From positions 1,593,001-1,657,000 of the forward strand of contig NZ_CP113941.1 in the NCBI RefSeq assembly GCF_029392675.1: DNA of 64,000 nt, read 5' to 3'. Under the pieces are notes generated by a model. It worked only from the letters and a program-made list of their open reading frames with translations, searched no databases and was not told where the DNA came from. The translations under genes and the position numbers were made by a program. Below, piece after piece: positions 52,831-61,519 of this stretch. Numbering within the stretch: the first letter of the stretch is position 1; each line of letters begins with the position of its first letter. Origin of the DNA: Lactobacillus sp. ESL0684 (GTDB taxonomy: Bacteria > Bacillota > Bacilli > Lactobacillales > Lactobacillaceae).

Positions 52831-54642
52831 CTAGTTTAGTTTGGATAATGCATCTTTTACCGCATCCTTCAAGCCGCGACTAGTACTTGAAGCACCCGAA
52901 ATAGCATCAACTTCATAACTATTATTTTCAACCATTTTAGCTGGTAATTCTTTAATTGCTTGTAAGCCATAATCATCAGATTCAGTTTGTTTCAAAACTT
53001 CGACCTGTTTAATATTATCATGATCGGCAGTCACCCGAACAACAATTTCATTACCCATTCCTTGACTTGAACGACCGATATACTGGTCTTTACCTGTTGG
53101 ATATTCGTCTTCTTGCAAGTCAGAACCAAGTTTAGCAGATTTAATTGTTAACTTAGCAGCCTCCACACTAGTTGTGTCAGCAACATCAGCTTTAGGACGA
53201 GCAGCATTTTCACCAGCAATTTTACCAAAAATCAAACAATTGGCTAAATTGGAACCACCTTGATAAAGATTAGTAATAACACTGCCCAATTCACCTGCAC
53301 CATATAGATGCGGAATTGGTTGATCATCAATTGCTGAAACAATCTCACAATTACTATTTCTCTTAGGACCACCTTGTGTCCAACCAATAACTTGAACTAG
53401 CGGAATTGCATAATACGGTCCATTTTCAGCAAAAGCAGTGATTGTCTTACCATCACGATGATAGGCATAATCCATTCCTTCTTTAGCAAAGAAGTTAAAA
53501 TCAGCAACTGTATCCTCTAAAACCTTAGCTGATGCTCCCATCTTGTCTGACAATTCACTGAGCGAATCTGCTTCAACAACATGATCTAGAGCCTTATTAT
53601 ATGGCTCATCTTTTAAAGCTGCAATTTTTTGCTTTTGCTTTTCATCAAATACGAGATATGGATGTGTCGGATTAACTGGCGTGTAGTAAGATCCCGCCAT
53701 CTTGACGTAGCCTTCATGACTAGCTAATTCTTCATTGAAGTAGCGCGCACCATCATCACCTACAGTAAAAATACTGCCTTGGCAAAACTCTGGAATATTG
53801 CGGAATGTCTTAGCACGTTTTTGATTCGGCTCCCAGAGTGAAAAGATTTGCTGCATCCCCCCACCGGAAAACTTAGTCATATGCCACAATTTAGCACCAG
53901 CTTCAGTTGCCAGATCAACACCTTTACCCTTGTTATAAAGGCTAGCTCCTGGAACTAATTGATAGTCACCAATATAATCTTGAATCATTTGTTGGTTGTT
54001 TTCAAAACCACCAGTTGCTAAAACAACACCATTTTTAGCATAAACATTAATTAAAGTGTCGTCGCGTTTAACTTGTGCACCAACTACTGTTTGGTTAGCT
54101 GTTTGAATTAAATGCTCAACTGGGGAAGAATACCAAACATCAATTTTATCGGAACGATCTAACACCTTTTGCCGCAAAGTATTCCATAAAGCACCATCAA
54201 CGATACCCTTATGAACCATAATCATATCGTAGTTTTTGGCACCTGGAAATTCTGGATAATCAGCCATGATATCATCTTCGGCTTTACCCATAATGTCCTG
54301 CTTCAAGCTATAAACGTGGTCAACATCCAGATACTTTTCAAAGTAATCTTTCATGCCAGCAACGCCCTTAATAAAGACTTCAGAAAGATCTTCATCCAAA
54401 TTGAACTTTTGAGCTAGCCCATGGAAATACTGACGATAGGCAGCTTCATCTGTACTATAACCAACCATTTGACCAGAATATCTAGTATTGCCACCTTCAT
54501 GACCTTCAGGTGCAGAATCAACAATCAAGACTTTAGCACCATTATCCGCTGCAAATCTAGCAGCAGTAGCACCAGCACCACCGAAACCTAACACGACAAC
54601 GTCATAACTAGTATCAAAAACAGTATTTTTATTTACGATCAT
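52831..54642 (-). CDS. FAD/FMN flavoprotein reductase (second paralogue)
   Basis: A 603-residue paralogue of the 12638-14464 protein. The N-terminal region is nearly identical in motif (V-V-L-G-F-G-G-A-G-A-T-A-A, E-G-G-N-T-R-Y-S-G), while the middle diverges. The C-terminal FMN_bind domain has D-A-I-S-G-A-S, with Ser585 the likely ApbE flavinylation site. The fumarate reductase Arg before G-G-N is again Tyr (N-L-Y-Q-G-G-S-N). It follows an alcohol dehydrogenase by 29 bases, so the pair may take electrons from alcohol or NADH to an organic acceptor. No signal peptide, so it is cytosolic. Substrate unknown. Confidence 0.87.
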   Translation of the reverse strand: MIVNKNTVFDTSYDVVVLGFGGAGATAARFAADNGAKVLIVDSAPEGHEGGNTRYSGQMVGYSTDEAAYRQYFHGLAQKFNLDEDLSEVFIKGVAGMKDYFEKYLDVDHVYSLKQDIMGKAEDDIMADYPEFPGAKNYDMIMVHKGIVDGALWNTLRQKVLDRSDKIDVWYSSPVEHLIQTANQTVVGAQVKRDDTLINVYAKNGVVLATGGFENNQQMIQDYIGDYQLVPGASLYNKGKGVDLATEAGAKLWHMTKFSGGGMQQIFSLWEPNQKRAKTFRNIPEFCQGSIFTVGDDGARYFNEELASHEGYVKMAGSYYTPVNPTHPYLVFDEKQKQKIAALKDEPYNKALDHVVEADSLSELSDKMGASAKVLEDTVADFNFFAKEGMDYAYHRDGKTITAFAENGPYYAIPLVQVIGWTQGGPKRNSNCEIVSAIDDQPIPHLYGAGELGSVITNLYQGGSNLANCLIFGKIAGENAARPKADVADTTSVEAAKLTIKSAKLGSDLQEDEYPTGKDQYIGRSSQGMGNEIVVRVTADHDNIKQVEVLKQTESDDYGLQAIKELPAKMVENNSYEVDAISGASSTSRGLKDAVKDALSKLN

Positions 54643-54671
54643 TTACAATCTCCTAATAATATTTTTTAAAA

Positions 54672-55784
54672 TTACGCGTGATAATCTGAATCCATAATAA
54701 TAATTGGCTTAATTGTCTTTCCTGATGCGGAATCAGCAAATGCTTCATTAACCTGATCCAAAGTATAGAATTTACACAATTTATCAATTGGAAATTCATT
54801 ACGTTCAAACAATTGAATCATTTCTGGAATAAAGACTTGCGGTACAGAGTCGCCTTCAATAATACCTGTAATAGTATGCGAAGGACCCATTAAATCAGCA
54901 GCTGGACGAACAGAAATGGCATCATTGGCGGCAGCTAGCGTAACCAGTGTTCCTTTAATCGCCAATGAGTGCAGTGCCATTTCAATTGCCGGTGTATCGC
55001 CAGAAGTATCAATGGCATAATCAAGCCCCATGCCATTGGTAATCTCGCGATATTTAGCCTGAACATCTTCAGAACTGGCATCAATTACTTCAGTTGCTCC
55101 CAGTTCTTTAGCTAAATCAAGACGATGAGATTTAATATCAACTGCAATAATATGTTGACAATGCAATAATTTAGCAGCCATTAAAGCAGCCATGCCAACT
55201 CCGCCAACACCAATAATCGCAATCGTCGAATTAATTTCTGGCTTTAAAGAATGCAGAACTGTACCGGCACCAGTCATGTAGCCACAACCCATTGGGCTTA
55301 AATAGCGTAAGTCAAATTTCTTATCAACTTTAACTAAATTTCTAACATTAGTAACTAAGTGATTAGCTAAAGATGATTGACCAAAAGTAGCTGCAATATT
55401 TTGACCATCTTCAGTATGCAGACGATAAGTCCCATCATACATTGGGCCAGAATTCAACTTGCCCCAATTCAGACAAGAGCCTGGCAGTCCCGCACGACAA
55501 AACTTACATTTACCACAAGAAGCAAAGGCAACAACAACATGATCGCCAACTTCAAAGTCAGTCACATTAGGACCAACTTTTTCAACAATCCCTGCACCTT
55601 CATGGCCTAAAATAGTTGGATATAAACCTGGTCGTTCAGTATTAATTGGACCGGTATCCGAATGGCAGACACCACTAGCAACTACTTTAACCATTACTTC
55701 ATTTTCTTTAGGATCATCAAGTTCTACATTGGTAACTACCAACTTTTGATGAGCACCATTTAATACGGCTGCTTTAATTTGCAT
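54672..55784 (-). CDS. Zinc-dependent alcohol dehydrogenase (aryl-alcohol/class III-like)
   Basis: About 370 residues. Catalytic zinc ligands lie in G-V-C-H-S-D-T and G-H-E-G-A-G-I-V; the structural zinc Cys set is C-G-K-C-K-F-C-R-A-G-L-P-G-S-C. The NAD fold has I-G-V-G-G-V-G, and an Asp after it (V-D-I-K-S) favours NAD over NADP. M-G-C-G-Y-M-T-G-A-G-T is typical of aryl- or benzyl-alcohol dehydrogenases. ATG 55784 has a GAAAGAAG site; the frame extends to a TTG at 55805 with no site. First of two genes with the flavoprotein; cre-like sites lie upstream. Confidence 0.9.
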   Translation of the reverse strand: MQIKAAVLNGAHQKLVVTNVELDDPKENEVMVKVVASGVCHSDTGPINTERPGLYPTILGHEGAGIVEKVGPNVTDFEVGDHVVVAFASCGKCKFCRAGLPGSCLNWGKLNSGPMYDGTYRLHTEDGQNIAATFGQSSLANHLVTNVRNLVKVDKKFDLRYLSPMGCGYMTGAGTVLHSLKPEINSTIAIIGVGGVGMAALMAAKLLHCQHIIAVDIKSHRLDLAKELGATEVIDASSEDVQAKYREITNGMGLDYAIDTSGDTPAIEMALHSLAIKGTLVTLAAANDAISVRPAADLMGPSHTITGIIEGDSVPQVFIPEMIQLFERNEFPIDKLCKFYTLDQVNEAFADSASGKTIKPIIIMDSDYHA

Positions 55785-55826
55785 AATCGAATTCTTCTTT
55801 CTCAAAATTCATATTACCTAGTTTCC

Positions 55827-55845
55827 TGAATAAGCGCTTTAATCA
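55827..55845 (-). promoter_or_regulatory. cre-like site upstream of the alcohol dehydrogenase
   Basis: TGAATAAGCGCTTTAATCA is an imperfect palindrome around the AAGCGCTT cre core, about 45 bases before the ATG. A second, poorer cre-like site (TTCAACCGCTTTCA) is at 55934-55947. CcpA control is likely but unproved. Confidence 0.55.
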
Positions 55846-55962
55846 GATGAGCAAAAAAATATTACTCAGTTACTTAATTGAACATATTTCACATTCTTTA
55901 CTCAAGTAAAGGCTAACATTTATTTTTATATTTTTCAACCGCTTTCAAAAAATATTAGGCAT

Positions 55963-55995
55963 AAAAAAAGCAATCCAGATTTCACTTGGATTGCT
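55963..55995 (-). terminator. Terminator of the WxL operon
   Basis: Minus strand AGCAATCC / GGATTGCT hairpin followed by seven T, just after the DUF916 stop. Confidence 0.87.
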
Positions 55996-56000
55996 ACGGT

Positions 56001-57017
56001 TTATTTTTTACTATGAAGTTTTCCTAAATAATACATACCAATGAGCAATGCAATCATTACTACACCTCCAACACCAATTGCTAACCAGCGCCAAATATTC
56101 CCCTTGTCAGAGTTAGTCTTGGAACCAGACGCTTGAGCCACTTTTTGATTTATTTTAAAATTCTGATTAAATTTCCAATGTCTTTTGCCTGATTGAGCTC
56201 TAACTTGTAACTGATAATTACCAGATCGCAACTTTTGCTTTAACGGAATATGATAGTCAAAGTAGCTTAATGGCGCCATTGACAATTTATTCTTGGTATT
56301 AGTAAACACCGCTCGTTTCGTACCCTGTTCAATAATCTTTGACTTAATTGTTAATTGACCGAAGATTGTTGGGGTCTGATTAACAATTCGAGCCAATAAA
56401 ACTGATTGATTATTAATAACCTTGGCAGTTGCACCAGTCAGCGCTAATTTCGTATGAACTGGACTATTCGACTGCCGCAAAATAATAGGTATAGCATAAG
56501 CATAAACGTTGCTGTATCCAATCGCAGCCTTAGAACCAGTCTTGGGTTTCTTCGGAGTTTTAGCACCAGCCTGCTGAATATAAAATCCACCTACTGCTAC
56601 TCCTTTAAAAGCTGCCTTAGGAGTCTTAATTTGATAAGTCTTACTAATTTGTCCGTGAGGTGCTAACTCAATTGTTTTCGGACCCGTAGTCATCTTAGCA
56701 AAATCATGTTTACCGAAGTATCGCTTACCTGGTTTAGCTAAATTATACTGCACTACTCCGCCATCACCAGTTACTGCCGTATTGACCGCTACTGCTAATT
56801 TCTGTTTGCGTGTACTATTGTTACTAAAAATCAATTTAACTTTGATGGTGTCTTTAGGCTTAACTTTACGTTCAACATAAGAAGTATCCTGGCCTGCCAC
56901 CTTAACTGAAAATCCTTCAGCTGCAGCTACTTTTTGACCGCTATTTATCAAAAATAACAAGCTTATTAGCGTCATTAACCCTAAACTACTAAACCATTTC
57001 TTTGCAGCAATCATCAT
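56001..57017 (-). CDS. DUF916/DUF3324 WxL-interacting cell-surface protein
   Basis: A 338-residue protein. It has an N-terminal signal peptide (about 1-33, ending near V-A-A-A-E). A DUF916 domain follows (about 35-150; S-Y-V-E-R-K-V-K-P-K-D-T opens it, and G-G-F-Y-I-Q-Q-A is typical). Then come a DUF3324 domain (about 165-295), one C-terminal membrane span and a short basic tail. In enterococci and lactobacilli such proteins bind WxL proteins and peptidoglycan. Its start lies two bases after the WxL gene, so the two form one unit. Confidence 0.87.
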   Translation of the reverse strand: MMIAAKKWFSSLGLMTLISLLFLINSGQKVAAAEGFSVKVAGQDTSYVERKVKPKDTIKVKLIFSNNSTRKQKLAVAVNTAVTGDGGVVQYNLAKPGKRYFGKHDFAKMTTGPKTIELAPHGQISKTYQIKTPKAAFKGVAVGGFYIQQAGAKTPKKPKTGSKAAIGYSNVYAYAIPIILRQSNSPVHTKLALTGATAKVINNQSVLLARIVNQTPTIFGQLTIKSKIIEQGTKRAVFTNTKNKLSMAPLSYFDYHIPLKQKLRSGNYQLQVRAQSGKRHWKFNQNFKINQKVAQASGSKTNSDKGNIWRWLAIGVGGVVMIALLIGMYYLGKLHSKK

Positions 57018-57019
57018 AA

Positions 57020-57574
57020 TTATTCTGCTGGTTGCTCAGTTGCAGCTGACTTGCCCGTTAATGTCCAAGTAATCTTACCAGTGTAATTCCCAGCATAAAC
57101 TTGTGAGTCTTTTCCTAGAGCAATCGACGTATTCTTAGAATCAAGAGCAGTTACAGTAGAACCTTCGTTATGACCACTGGCAATAGTAGTCTCAGTATTG
57201 CCATCAATTGTTGCAACTTGATTACCATTGATAGTTAGGCTGGTAATATTTAGGTGATGTCCAGCTCCGTCAGTTAAAGCAGTCGGTTTGGCAGTCAGAG
57301 TCCATTCCGTCTGCGCGCCCAAACCGCGATTATCAGCAGTTTTAATATCACCTCCGCTAGCTAGTCCAGCTGTAGTTGCACCATTAGCAATATCAGCTAC
57401 ACTACTACTAAAAGCAATATTAGGTACTTGTTCAATCGATAAATCACCAGCTGCTACTGCTACTGAAGCATCACTGTCTTTACCGGTAGTATCTGCTGCA
57501 CTCACAATATTAGTGGAAACACCCAATGTAGTTAATAAAGTCATTGCTACTGTCATAATTGCTCTTTTTTTCAT
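57020..57574 (-). CDS. WxL-domain surface protein
   Basis: About 184 residues. An N-terminal signal peptide (M-K-K-R-A-I-M-T-V to V-S-A-A-D) leads into a short WxL domain: the first motif is T-E-W-T-L-T-A and the second I-T-W-T-L-T-G near the C-terminus. WxL proteins attach non-covalently to peptidoglycan. At this size it is little more than the domain. ATG 57574 has AGAGG eight bases upstream; the frame to 57607 is longer but unsupported. Confidence 0.88.
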   Translation of the reverse strand: MKKRAIMTVAMTLLTTLGVSTNIVSAADTTGKDSDASVAVAAGDLSIEQVPNIAFSSSVADIANGATTAGLASGGDIKTADNRGLGAQTEWTLTAKPTALTDGAGHHLNITSLTINGNQVATIDGNTETTIASGHNEGSTVTALDSKNTSIALGKDSQVYAGNYTGKITWTLTGKSAATEQPAE

Positions 57575-57642
57575 AAATATACCTCTTTTTATATTATTCA
57601 AACACACTTGATATTTTTTAAAAGCTACATGTAGTAATTAAC

Positions 57643-57670
57643 ATTTTAGGCATTTTTATTTTTTTGACAA
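57643..57670 (-). promoter_or_regulatory. Promoter of the WxL operon
   Basis: Minus strand TTGTCA (57670-57665), 16 bases, TAAAAT (57648-57643), about 70 bases upstream of the WxL start. Confidence 0.55.
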
Positions 57671-57724
57671 ACATTTTGCTTACTTTTTGAAAGTAAGTAC
57701 TTGCTTTTTTAGTAATTGTGCTAT

Positions 57725-57751
57725 AAAAAAAGCAGTTGCCATCGCAACTGC
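57725..57751 (-). terminator. Terminator after apbE
   Basis: Minus strand GCAGTTGC-GATG-GCAACTGC followed by seven T; a compact, strong hairpin. Confidence 0.9.
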
Positions 57752-57758
57752 CGTATAC

Positions 57759-58688
57759 TTAATTATTTAAATTATCATATTCTACATGATCATCATTATA
57801 AACAAAAATTGCACCTATTCGATCAGGATCATTATGCCAATCTTTTAGTGGATGGCCTGCAAAAAACAATCGTTTGCATTCAATTTCAGCTTCAACTGAA
57901 TCTTTAGTAAAAGTAGTCACCCCTGCTAAATCTGTTTCAACCGGATACCCTGTCCTAGGATCAATTAAGTGGTGGTATTTGTGGCCATCAACTTCTAGAT
58001 AGCGTTCATACGTCCCACTGGTAACAGCAGAACATTGTGGAACCATCACCGAGGTAACATTTTGCCCCCTAGCCAACTTAGGATCTTGAACACCCACTGA
58101 CCATTGGCCATTAGCTCGTTTAGGAGAATCACCAACTAACAGAATATTTCCGCCTAAATTAATAATACCGGCATTAACACCATTAGCACGCCATAAATCA
58201 CGAATTCTGTCAGCAATCCAACCTTTGGCAATCCCACCTAAATCCAGTTCCATTCCTGTTCTAGTCAAAAAGACTGATTGGTCAAGATCGTTAAGCTCAA
58301 CATTATGAGGATCAATCAACTGTAATTTTTCCTTGATTTGTGTATCAGTTGGAACGTGAGCCGCTTTAAAGCCAATTGACCATAACTTAACCACAGGACC
58401 AATTAAGGCATTAAAACCAAAATTAGCTAAACTCTCTTTCACCGCTAACTTGATCAAGCTATATGTCCCACTTGAAACTTGAACCGGATTTTTTCCAGCA
58501 GCATGATTAACCGCCATTACCTCTGACTGATCACGATTTACTGTTAAAATGTCCTCATAATGATCAATTAATGCAAATGATTGGTCAATTAGTTCATTAT
58601 CCTGACTACCAAAAATCTGCAAAGTAATTGACGTTCCTAAAGCATGATGCTGTCCAACAGATTGTTCAAGTGCTAATTCTTTAATCAT
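57759..58688 (-). CDS. apbE: FAD:protein FMN transferase (ApbE)
   Basis: About 309 residues. ApbE attaches FMN through a phosphoester to Ser/Thr of FMN_bind domains, using FAD. Conserved parts are E-L-D-L-G-G-I-A-K-G-W-I-A-D, N-L-G-G-N, H-L-I-D-P-R-T-G-Y-P and S-V-E-A-E. There is no signal peptide or lipobox, so it should act in the cytosol, matching the two cytosolic flavoprotein reductases whose S-G-A-S motifs it could modify. A second ATG at 58688 fits the AGTAGG site better than the first at 58694. It follows the phosphatase gene by two to eight bases. Confidence 0.92.
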   Translation of the reverse strand: MIKELALEQSVGQHHALGTSITLQIFGSQDNELIDQSFALIDHYEDILTVNRDQSEVMAVNHAAGKNPVQVSSGTYSLIKLAVKESLANFGFNALIGPVVKLWSIGFKAAHVPTDTQIKEKLQLIDPHNVELNDLDQSVFLTRTGMELDLGGIAKGWIADRIRDLWRANGVNAGIINLGGNILLVGDSPKRANGQWSVGVQDPKLARGQNVTSVMVPQCSAVTSGTYERYLEVDGHKYHHLIDPRTGYPVETDLAGVTTFTKDSVEAEIECKRLFFAGHPLKDWHNDPDRIGAIFVYNDDHVEYDNLNN

Positions 58689-58696
58689 TTTCATAC

Positions 58697-59479
58697 CTAC
58701 TTTTCTAAATATAAATTTCTAATCTTACTTTGCAAAGACGGTGATATTCCCAGCTCTTGCTCAATATATTGCTTAATGCTGCCATAATTCTCATTTATGG
58801 TAATTAGTGCACTATCTAAAAAGGCATCTGAAACAGTCCCTAAGATACGCATATTAGCTCGAAACTTATCATTCTCACCTGCACGGACAAACTGCTTTTC
58901 ACGCTTGGCCCGATAATCATTTAACATGTAGTTAGAAAACAGATAATCTTGCCTAATCGTCTCTAGATCAACACCCAAAATCTCAAGAATCAAGACAGTG
59001 ACTAATCCTGTACGATCTTTACCTTCAGAACAATGATATAAGATTGCACCACGATCTGTATCCGCAATTAGTTGCAATATTTGGCGAAAACTCTGTTTAG
59101 CTTGACTTGTTAAAATGTGATTACGATAACGATCACACATTAACCTAAAACCAGCATATTGATCTACCCGATATTCTGCCATATCTTGCTGATTTTTTTC
59201 ACCACTATTAGCTTTATCAGATAATGGTAAAGCAAAATATTCTACACCTGCAATTTTACGATCTGGACTAACGCGACGTTCTGCTGATGATCTCAAATCA
59301 ATGACTTTGGTTAATCCATAATCAAGTAAAACTTGTTCATCTGCGCTAGTCATCGCACTGATACTACCAGTCCGCAATAATCGGTGCCGTTTAACCTTGC
59401 GGCCATTCAGGCCACAATAACCACCTAAATCACGCGGATTTCGGATTGATTTTACAGGTAAAACAACAGGTGTAGTCAT
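58697..59479 (-). CDS. Tyrosine/lipid phosphatase (LipA/DSP family)
   Basis: About 260 residues. The Cys phosphatase signature is Y-H-C-S-E-G-K-D-R-T-G-L. Upstream it has R-N-P-R-D-L-G-G-Y and V-I-D-L-R-S-S-A-E-R, the typical first half of Listeria LipA-type protein-tyrosine and phosphoinositide phosphatases. ATG 59479 has GAGGAG; the frame opens to 59521 without a site. It is upstream of apbE in the same transcript. The substrate is unknown. Confidence 0.9.
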   Translation of the reverse strand: MTTPVVLPVKSIRNPRDLGGYCGLNGRKVKRHRLLRTGSISAMTSADEQVLLDYGLTKVIDLRSSAERRVSPDRKIAGVEYFALPLSDKANSGEKNQQDMAEYRVDQYAGFRLMCDRYRNHILTSQAKQSFRQILQLIADTDRGAILYHCSEGKDRTGLVTVLILEILGVDLETIRQDYLFSNYMLNDYRAKREKQFVRAGENDKFRANMRILGTVSDAFLDSALITINENYGSIKQYIEQELGISPSLQSKIRNLYLEK

Positions 59480-59500
59480 ACACAATCTCCTCAAACAAAA

Positions 59501-59533
59501 AATAACCGAACGGCTTCCCATTCGGTTATTTTA
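59501..59533 (-). terminator. Terminator after the FMN reductase pair
   Basis: AATAACCGAA / TTCGGTTATT with a ten-base loop and T-run. Confidence 0.82.
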
Positions 59534-59560
59534 CTCTCTACGAGTTATTCACGCAAAGTT

Positions 59561-60109
59561 TTATTTATTTGCTTGTTCAACAAACTTGAAGAAGTTACCC
59601 ATCAAACCATCAATTTGTTTAACAGTAGCTTCATCAGTCAATTCACCAGATTCTTTATCGAATTTATCTGCAGCTTGACCAATTAAAACTTCGTTACCAG
59701 GCAACACATTAGCACTCATATCAGGTGAAAGTAAAATTTCACGCATATCTTCTTGAGCACGACTACTGCCTTGAGTACCATAAGAAGCACCCAGTACGGC
59801 AACTGGCTTCATTTTCATTACGTTAGGACCAGCATGTGAGCCTAACCACTCAAGACTACTCTTAAGAGCAGCAGGAACTGTGTGGTTATATTCTGGAGTA
59901 GTTATTATAATTCCATCAGCAGCTTTAATGTCATCAATCCAAGCTTTGATTGAGTCATCAGCCATTTGTGTCCGACAAAATGGCGTCAATTCATCAATTT
60001 CTTTAACTTCAATATCAGCCTGATCACTATAATGTTTGGCAATAAATTGTGCCAAAAATCGATTATATGAAAACGGGGCATTTGTACCAACAATTGCTAA
60101 TAATTTCAT
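59561..60109 (-). CDS. NAD(P)H-dependent FMN reductase
   Basis: About 182 residues with a flavodoxin-like fold. L-A-I-V-G-T-N-A-P-F-S-Y-N-R at the start binds the FMN phosphate; T-P-E-Y-N-H-T-V-P-A-A-L-K-S-S-L-E-W is the classic NADPH-dependent FMN reductase motif. It would reduce FMN, quinones or azo dyes, or pass electrons to a flavoprotein partner. ATG 60109 has AGGAGG at the right distance. It lies 10 bases after a paralogous gene. Confidence 0.9.
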   Translation of the reverse strand: MKLLAIVGTNAPFSYNRFLAQFIAKHYSDQADIEVKEIDELTPFCRTQMADDSIKAWIDDIKAADGIIITTPEYNHTVPAALKSSLEWLGSHAGPNVMKMKPVAVLGASYGTQGSSRAQEDMREILLSPDMSANVLPGNEVLIGQAADKFDKESGELTDEATVKQIDGLMGNFFKFVEQANK

Positions 60110-60119
60110 ACTTAACCTC

Positions 60120-60659
60120 CTATTTAGTAACCTGTGCGTACCATTGATCAACTTCACCAAAGAATTGATCTAGGAATTTGACAGTGCCTTCATCAGCTAA
60201 GTTGCCTTCATCATCAAAAGCCTTTGGCGCAGTACCCATCATGAATTCGTCACCATTAAAGACTTTTGCACCAAAGCCAGGTGCAGTCAATAAACTCTTC
60301 AAACGGCTTTGTGAACGAGCAGCTCCTTGAGGCATTGGTGAAGTAGAGACGATTACAACTGGCTTATTCTTAAATGGATGAGTTGCAGTTGATAACCATT
60401 CCAAAGCACTACTTAAAGCACTAGTCACCGAGTGTTGTTGCTCAGGTGAACCGATTAAGACCATATCAGCAGCTTCAATCTTATCACTTAAAGTTTGAAC
60501 TGATTCAGGTGCATCGTCACCTTCTTTAAACATTGGCAACCCTTTAACGGTTACTAATTCAAAATCATATTTATCAGCAAAATGCTTAGAAATAAACTTA
60601 AGCAATGCTTCATTAAATGAGTTGTTGGCATTTGAGCCTGAAAATGCAAGGATTTTCAT
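60120..60659 (-). CDS. NAD(P)H-dependent FMN reductase (paralogue)
   Basis: About 179 residues, similar plan to the next gene: [13 protein letters not shown] and [18 protein letters not shown]. The usual Y-N at the S-P-E-Y-N site is Q-Q, an unusual change in the isoalloxazine-facing loop. The ATG at 60659 follows AAGGTGG; a GTG at 60668 falls inside that site. The tandem pair probably arose by duplication and may serve the flavoprotein reductases (inference). Confidence 0.88.
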   Translation of the reverse strand: MKILAFSGSNANNSFNEALLKFISKHFADKYDFELVTVKGLPMFKEGDDAPESVQTLSDKIEAADMVLIGSPEQQHSVTSALSSALEWLSTATHPFKNKPVVIVSTSPMPQGAARSQSRLKSLLTAPGFGAKVFNGDEFMMGTAPKAFDDEGNLADEGTVKFLDQFFGEVDQWYAQVTK

Positions 60660-60791
60660 AAAAACCACCTTTCAAAAAACTAATTTCTAATTTAATTATA
60701 GCTTACTTTGGTTTAATTTGAACGAAACTTGCTTTTAAATTATTTCAGTGCTTTTAATAACACAACCTGTTGCTAAAATATGCCGAATTTT

Positions 60792-61400
60792 CTAGCTTTT
60801 GTCTTTATCATCAACATTAAATAACGGCACTGTATTAGTCTTACTCAACCAATCGTTTAAAATCGCATCATTAATTTGCGCTGTCAAAACATTCACTATC
60901 TGTGTTTGAGAAAAAGTCGCAATTTCGTTCACTATTAATGAAGCAATCCCAACAGTGGTAATCCAATTGGCCACAACGATATTTTTGATTTTTTTGTCGC
61001 TATACTCCGTTTCAGGATATTGCTCATTAAATTTCTCAGTACCCAAATCAATCAAAGTATCTGCGATTACCTTACTACCAAACTTTCCATCAACGAACAT
61101 CGCTCTAAAAAGGTTCTCATGTTCTTTAGCAAAATCAATATACGACAAGTCCATATCAATCAGTGGTTTCTTGGTATACTCTTTTTGCAAAATTTTGTTT
61201 TTTAAATTATCCGCAATTTTTCCTAAAACTTCCTTACGAAGTTCATCCATACTGCTAAATTCGAGGTACAAAGGCTGAGTCGAAAAGTGTCCTACCTTAG
61301 CGATGTTACGCGCGGTAAGACTCTCAATCCCATCTTTGACAACCATCTTATAGGCAATATTTAATATCTTATTTCTTCCTATTTCTTTTTTTCTCGCCAT
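60792..61400 (-). CDS. TetR/AcrR family regulator
   Basis: A 202-residue TetR protein. The N-terminal HTH (about 8-50) has I-L-N-I-A-Y-K-M-V-V-K-D-G-I-E-S-L-T-A-R-N-I-A and F-S-T-Q-P-L-Y-L. The ligand domain has a single-copy arrangement with no obvious homologue. It lies upstream of, and in the same direction as, the FMN reductases, so it is a candidate regulator of them. Confidence 0.86.
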   Translation of the reverse strand: MARKKEIGRNKILNIAYKMVVKDGIESLTARNIAKVGHFSTQPLYLEFSSMDELRKEVLGKIADNLKNKILQKEYTKKPLIDMDLSYIDFAKEHENLFRAMFVDGKFGSKVIADTLIDLGTEKFNEQYPETEYSDKKIKNIVVANWITTVGIASLIVNEIATFSQTQIVNVLTAQINDAILNDWLSKTNTVPLFNVDDKDKS

Positions 61401-61477
61401 TTTGGTTTTCCTAACTAACTTTAATAGCTACACTTTTACAACTAGCACACATTTATTGTAAAAGTAGTAATAACACA

Positions 61478-61510
61478 AAATACCGCTTTTTAACACACAC
61501 GCGGTATTTG
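61478..61510 (-). terminator. Terminator of the 73-residue protein gene
   Basis: Minus strand AATACCGC / GCGGTATT with a 14-base loop, then TTTTGT; ten bases after the stop. Confidence 0.75.
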
Positions 61511-61519
61511 CAAAAATTG

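Noticed and set aside
55827-55947. CRISPR-like or tandem repeat upstream of the alcohol dehydrogenase
   Set aside because: The recurring AAGCGCTT/CCGCTTTC pieces are cre-like sites; there is no regular spacing or repeat unit.
57288-57611. 107-residue plus-strand frame opposite the WxL gene
   Set aside because: Mirror of the WxL coding sequence; no ribosome site and no recognisable domain.
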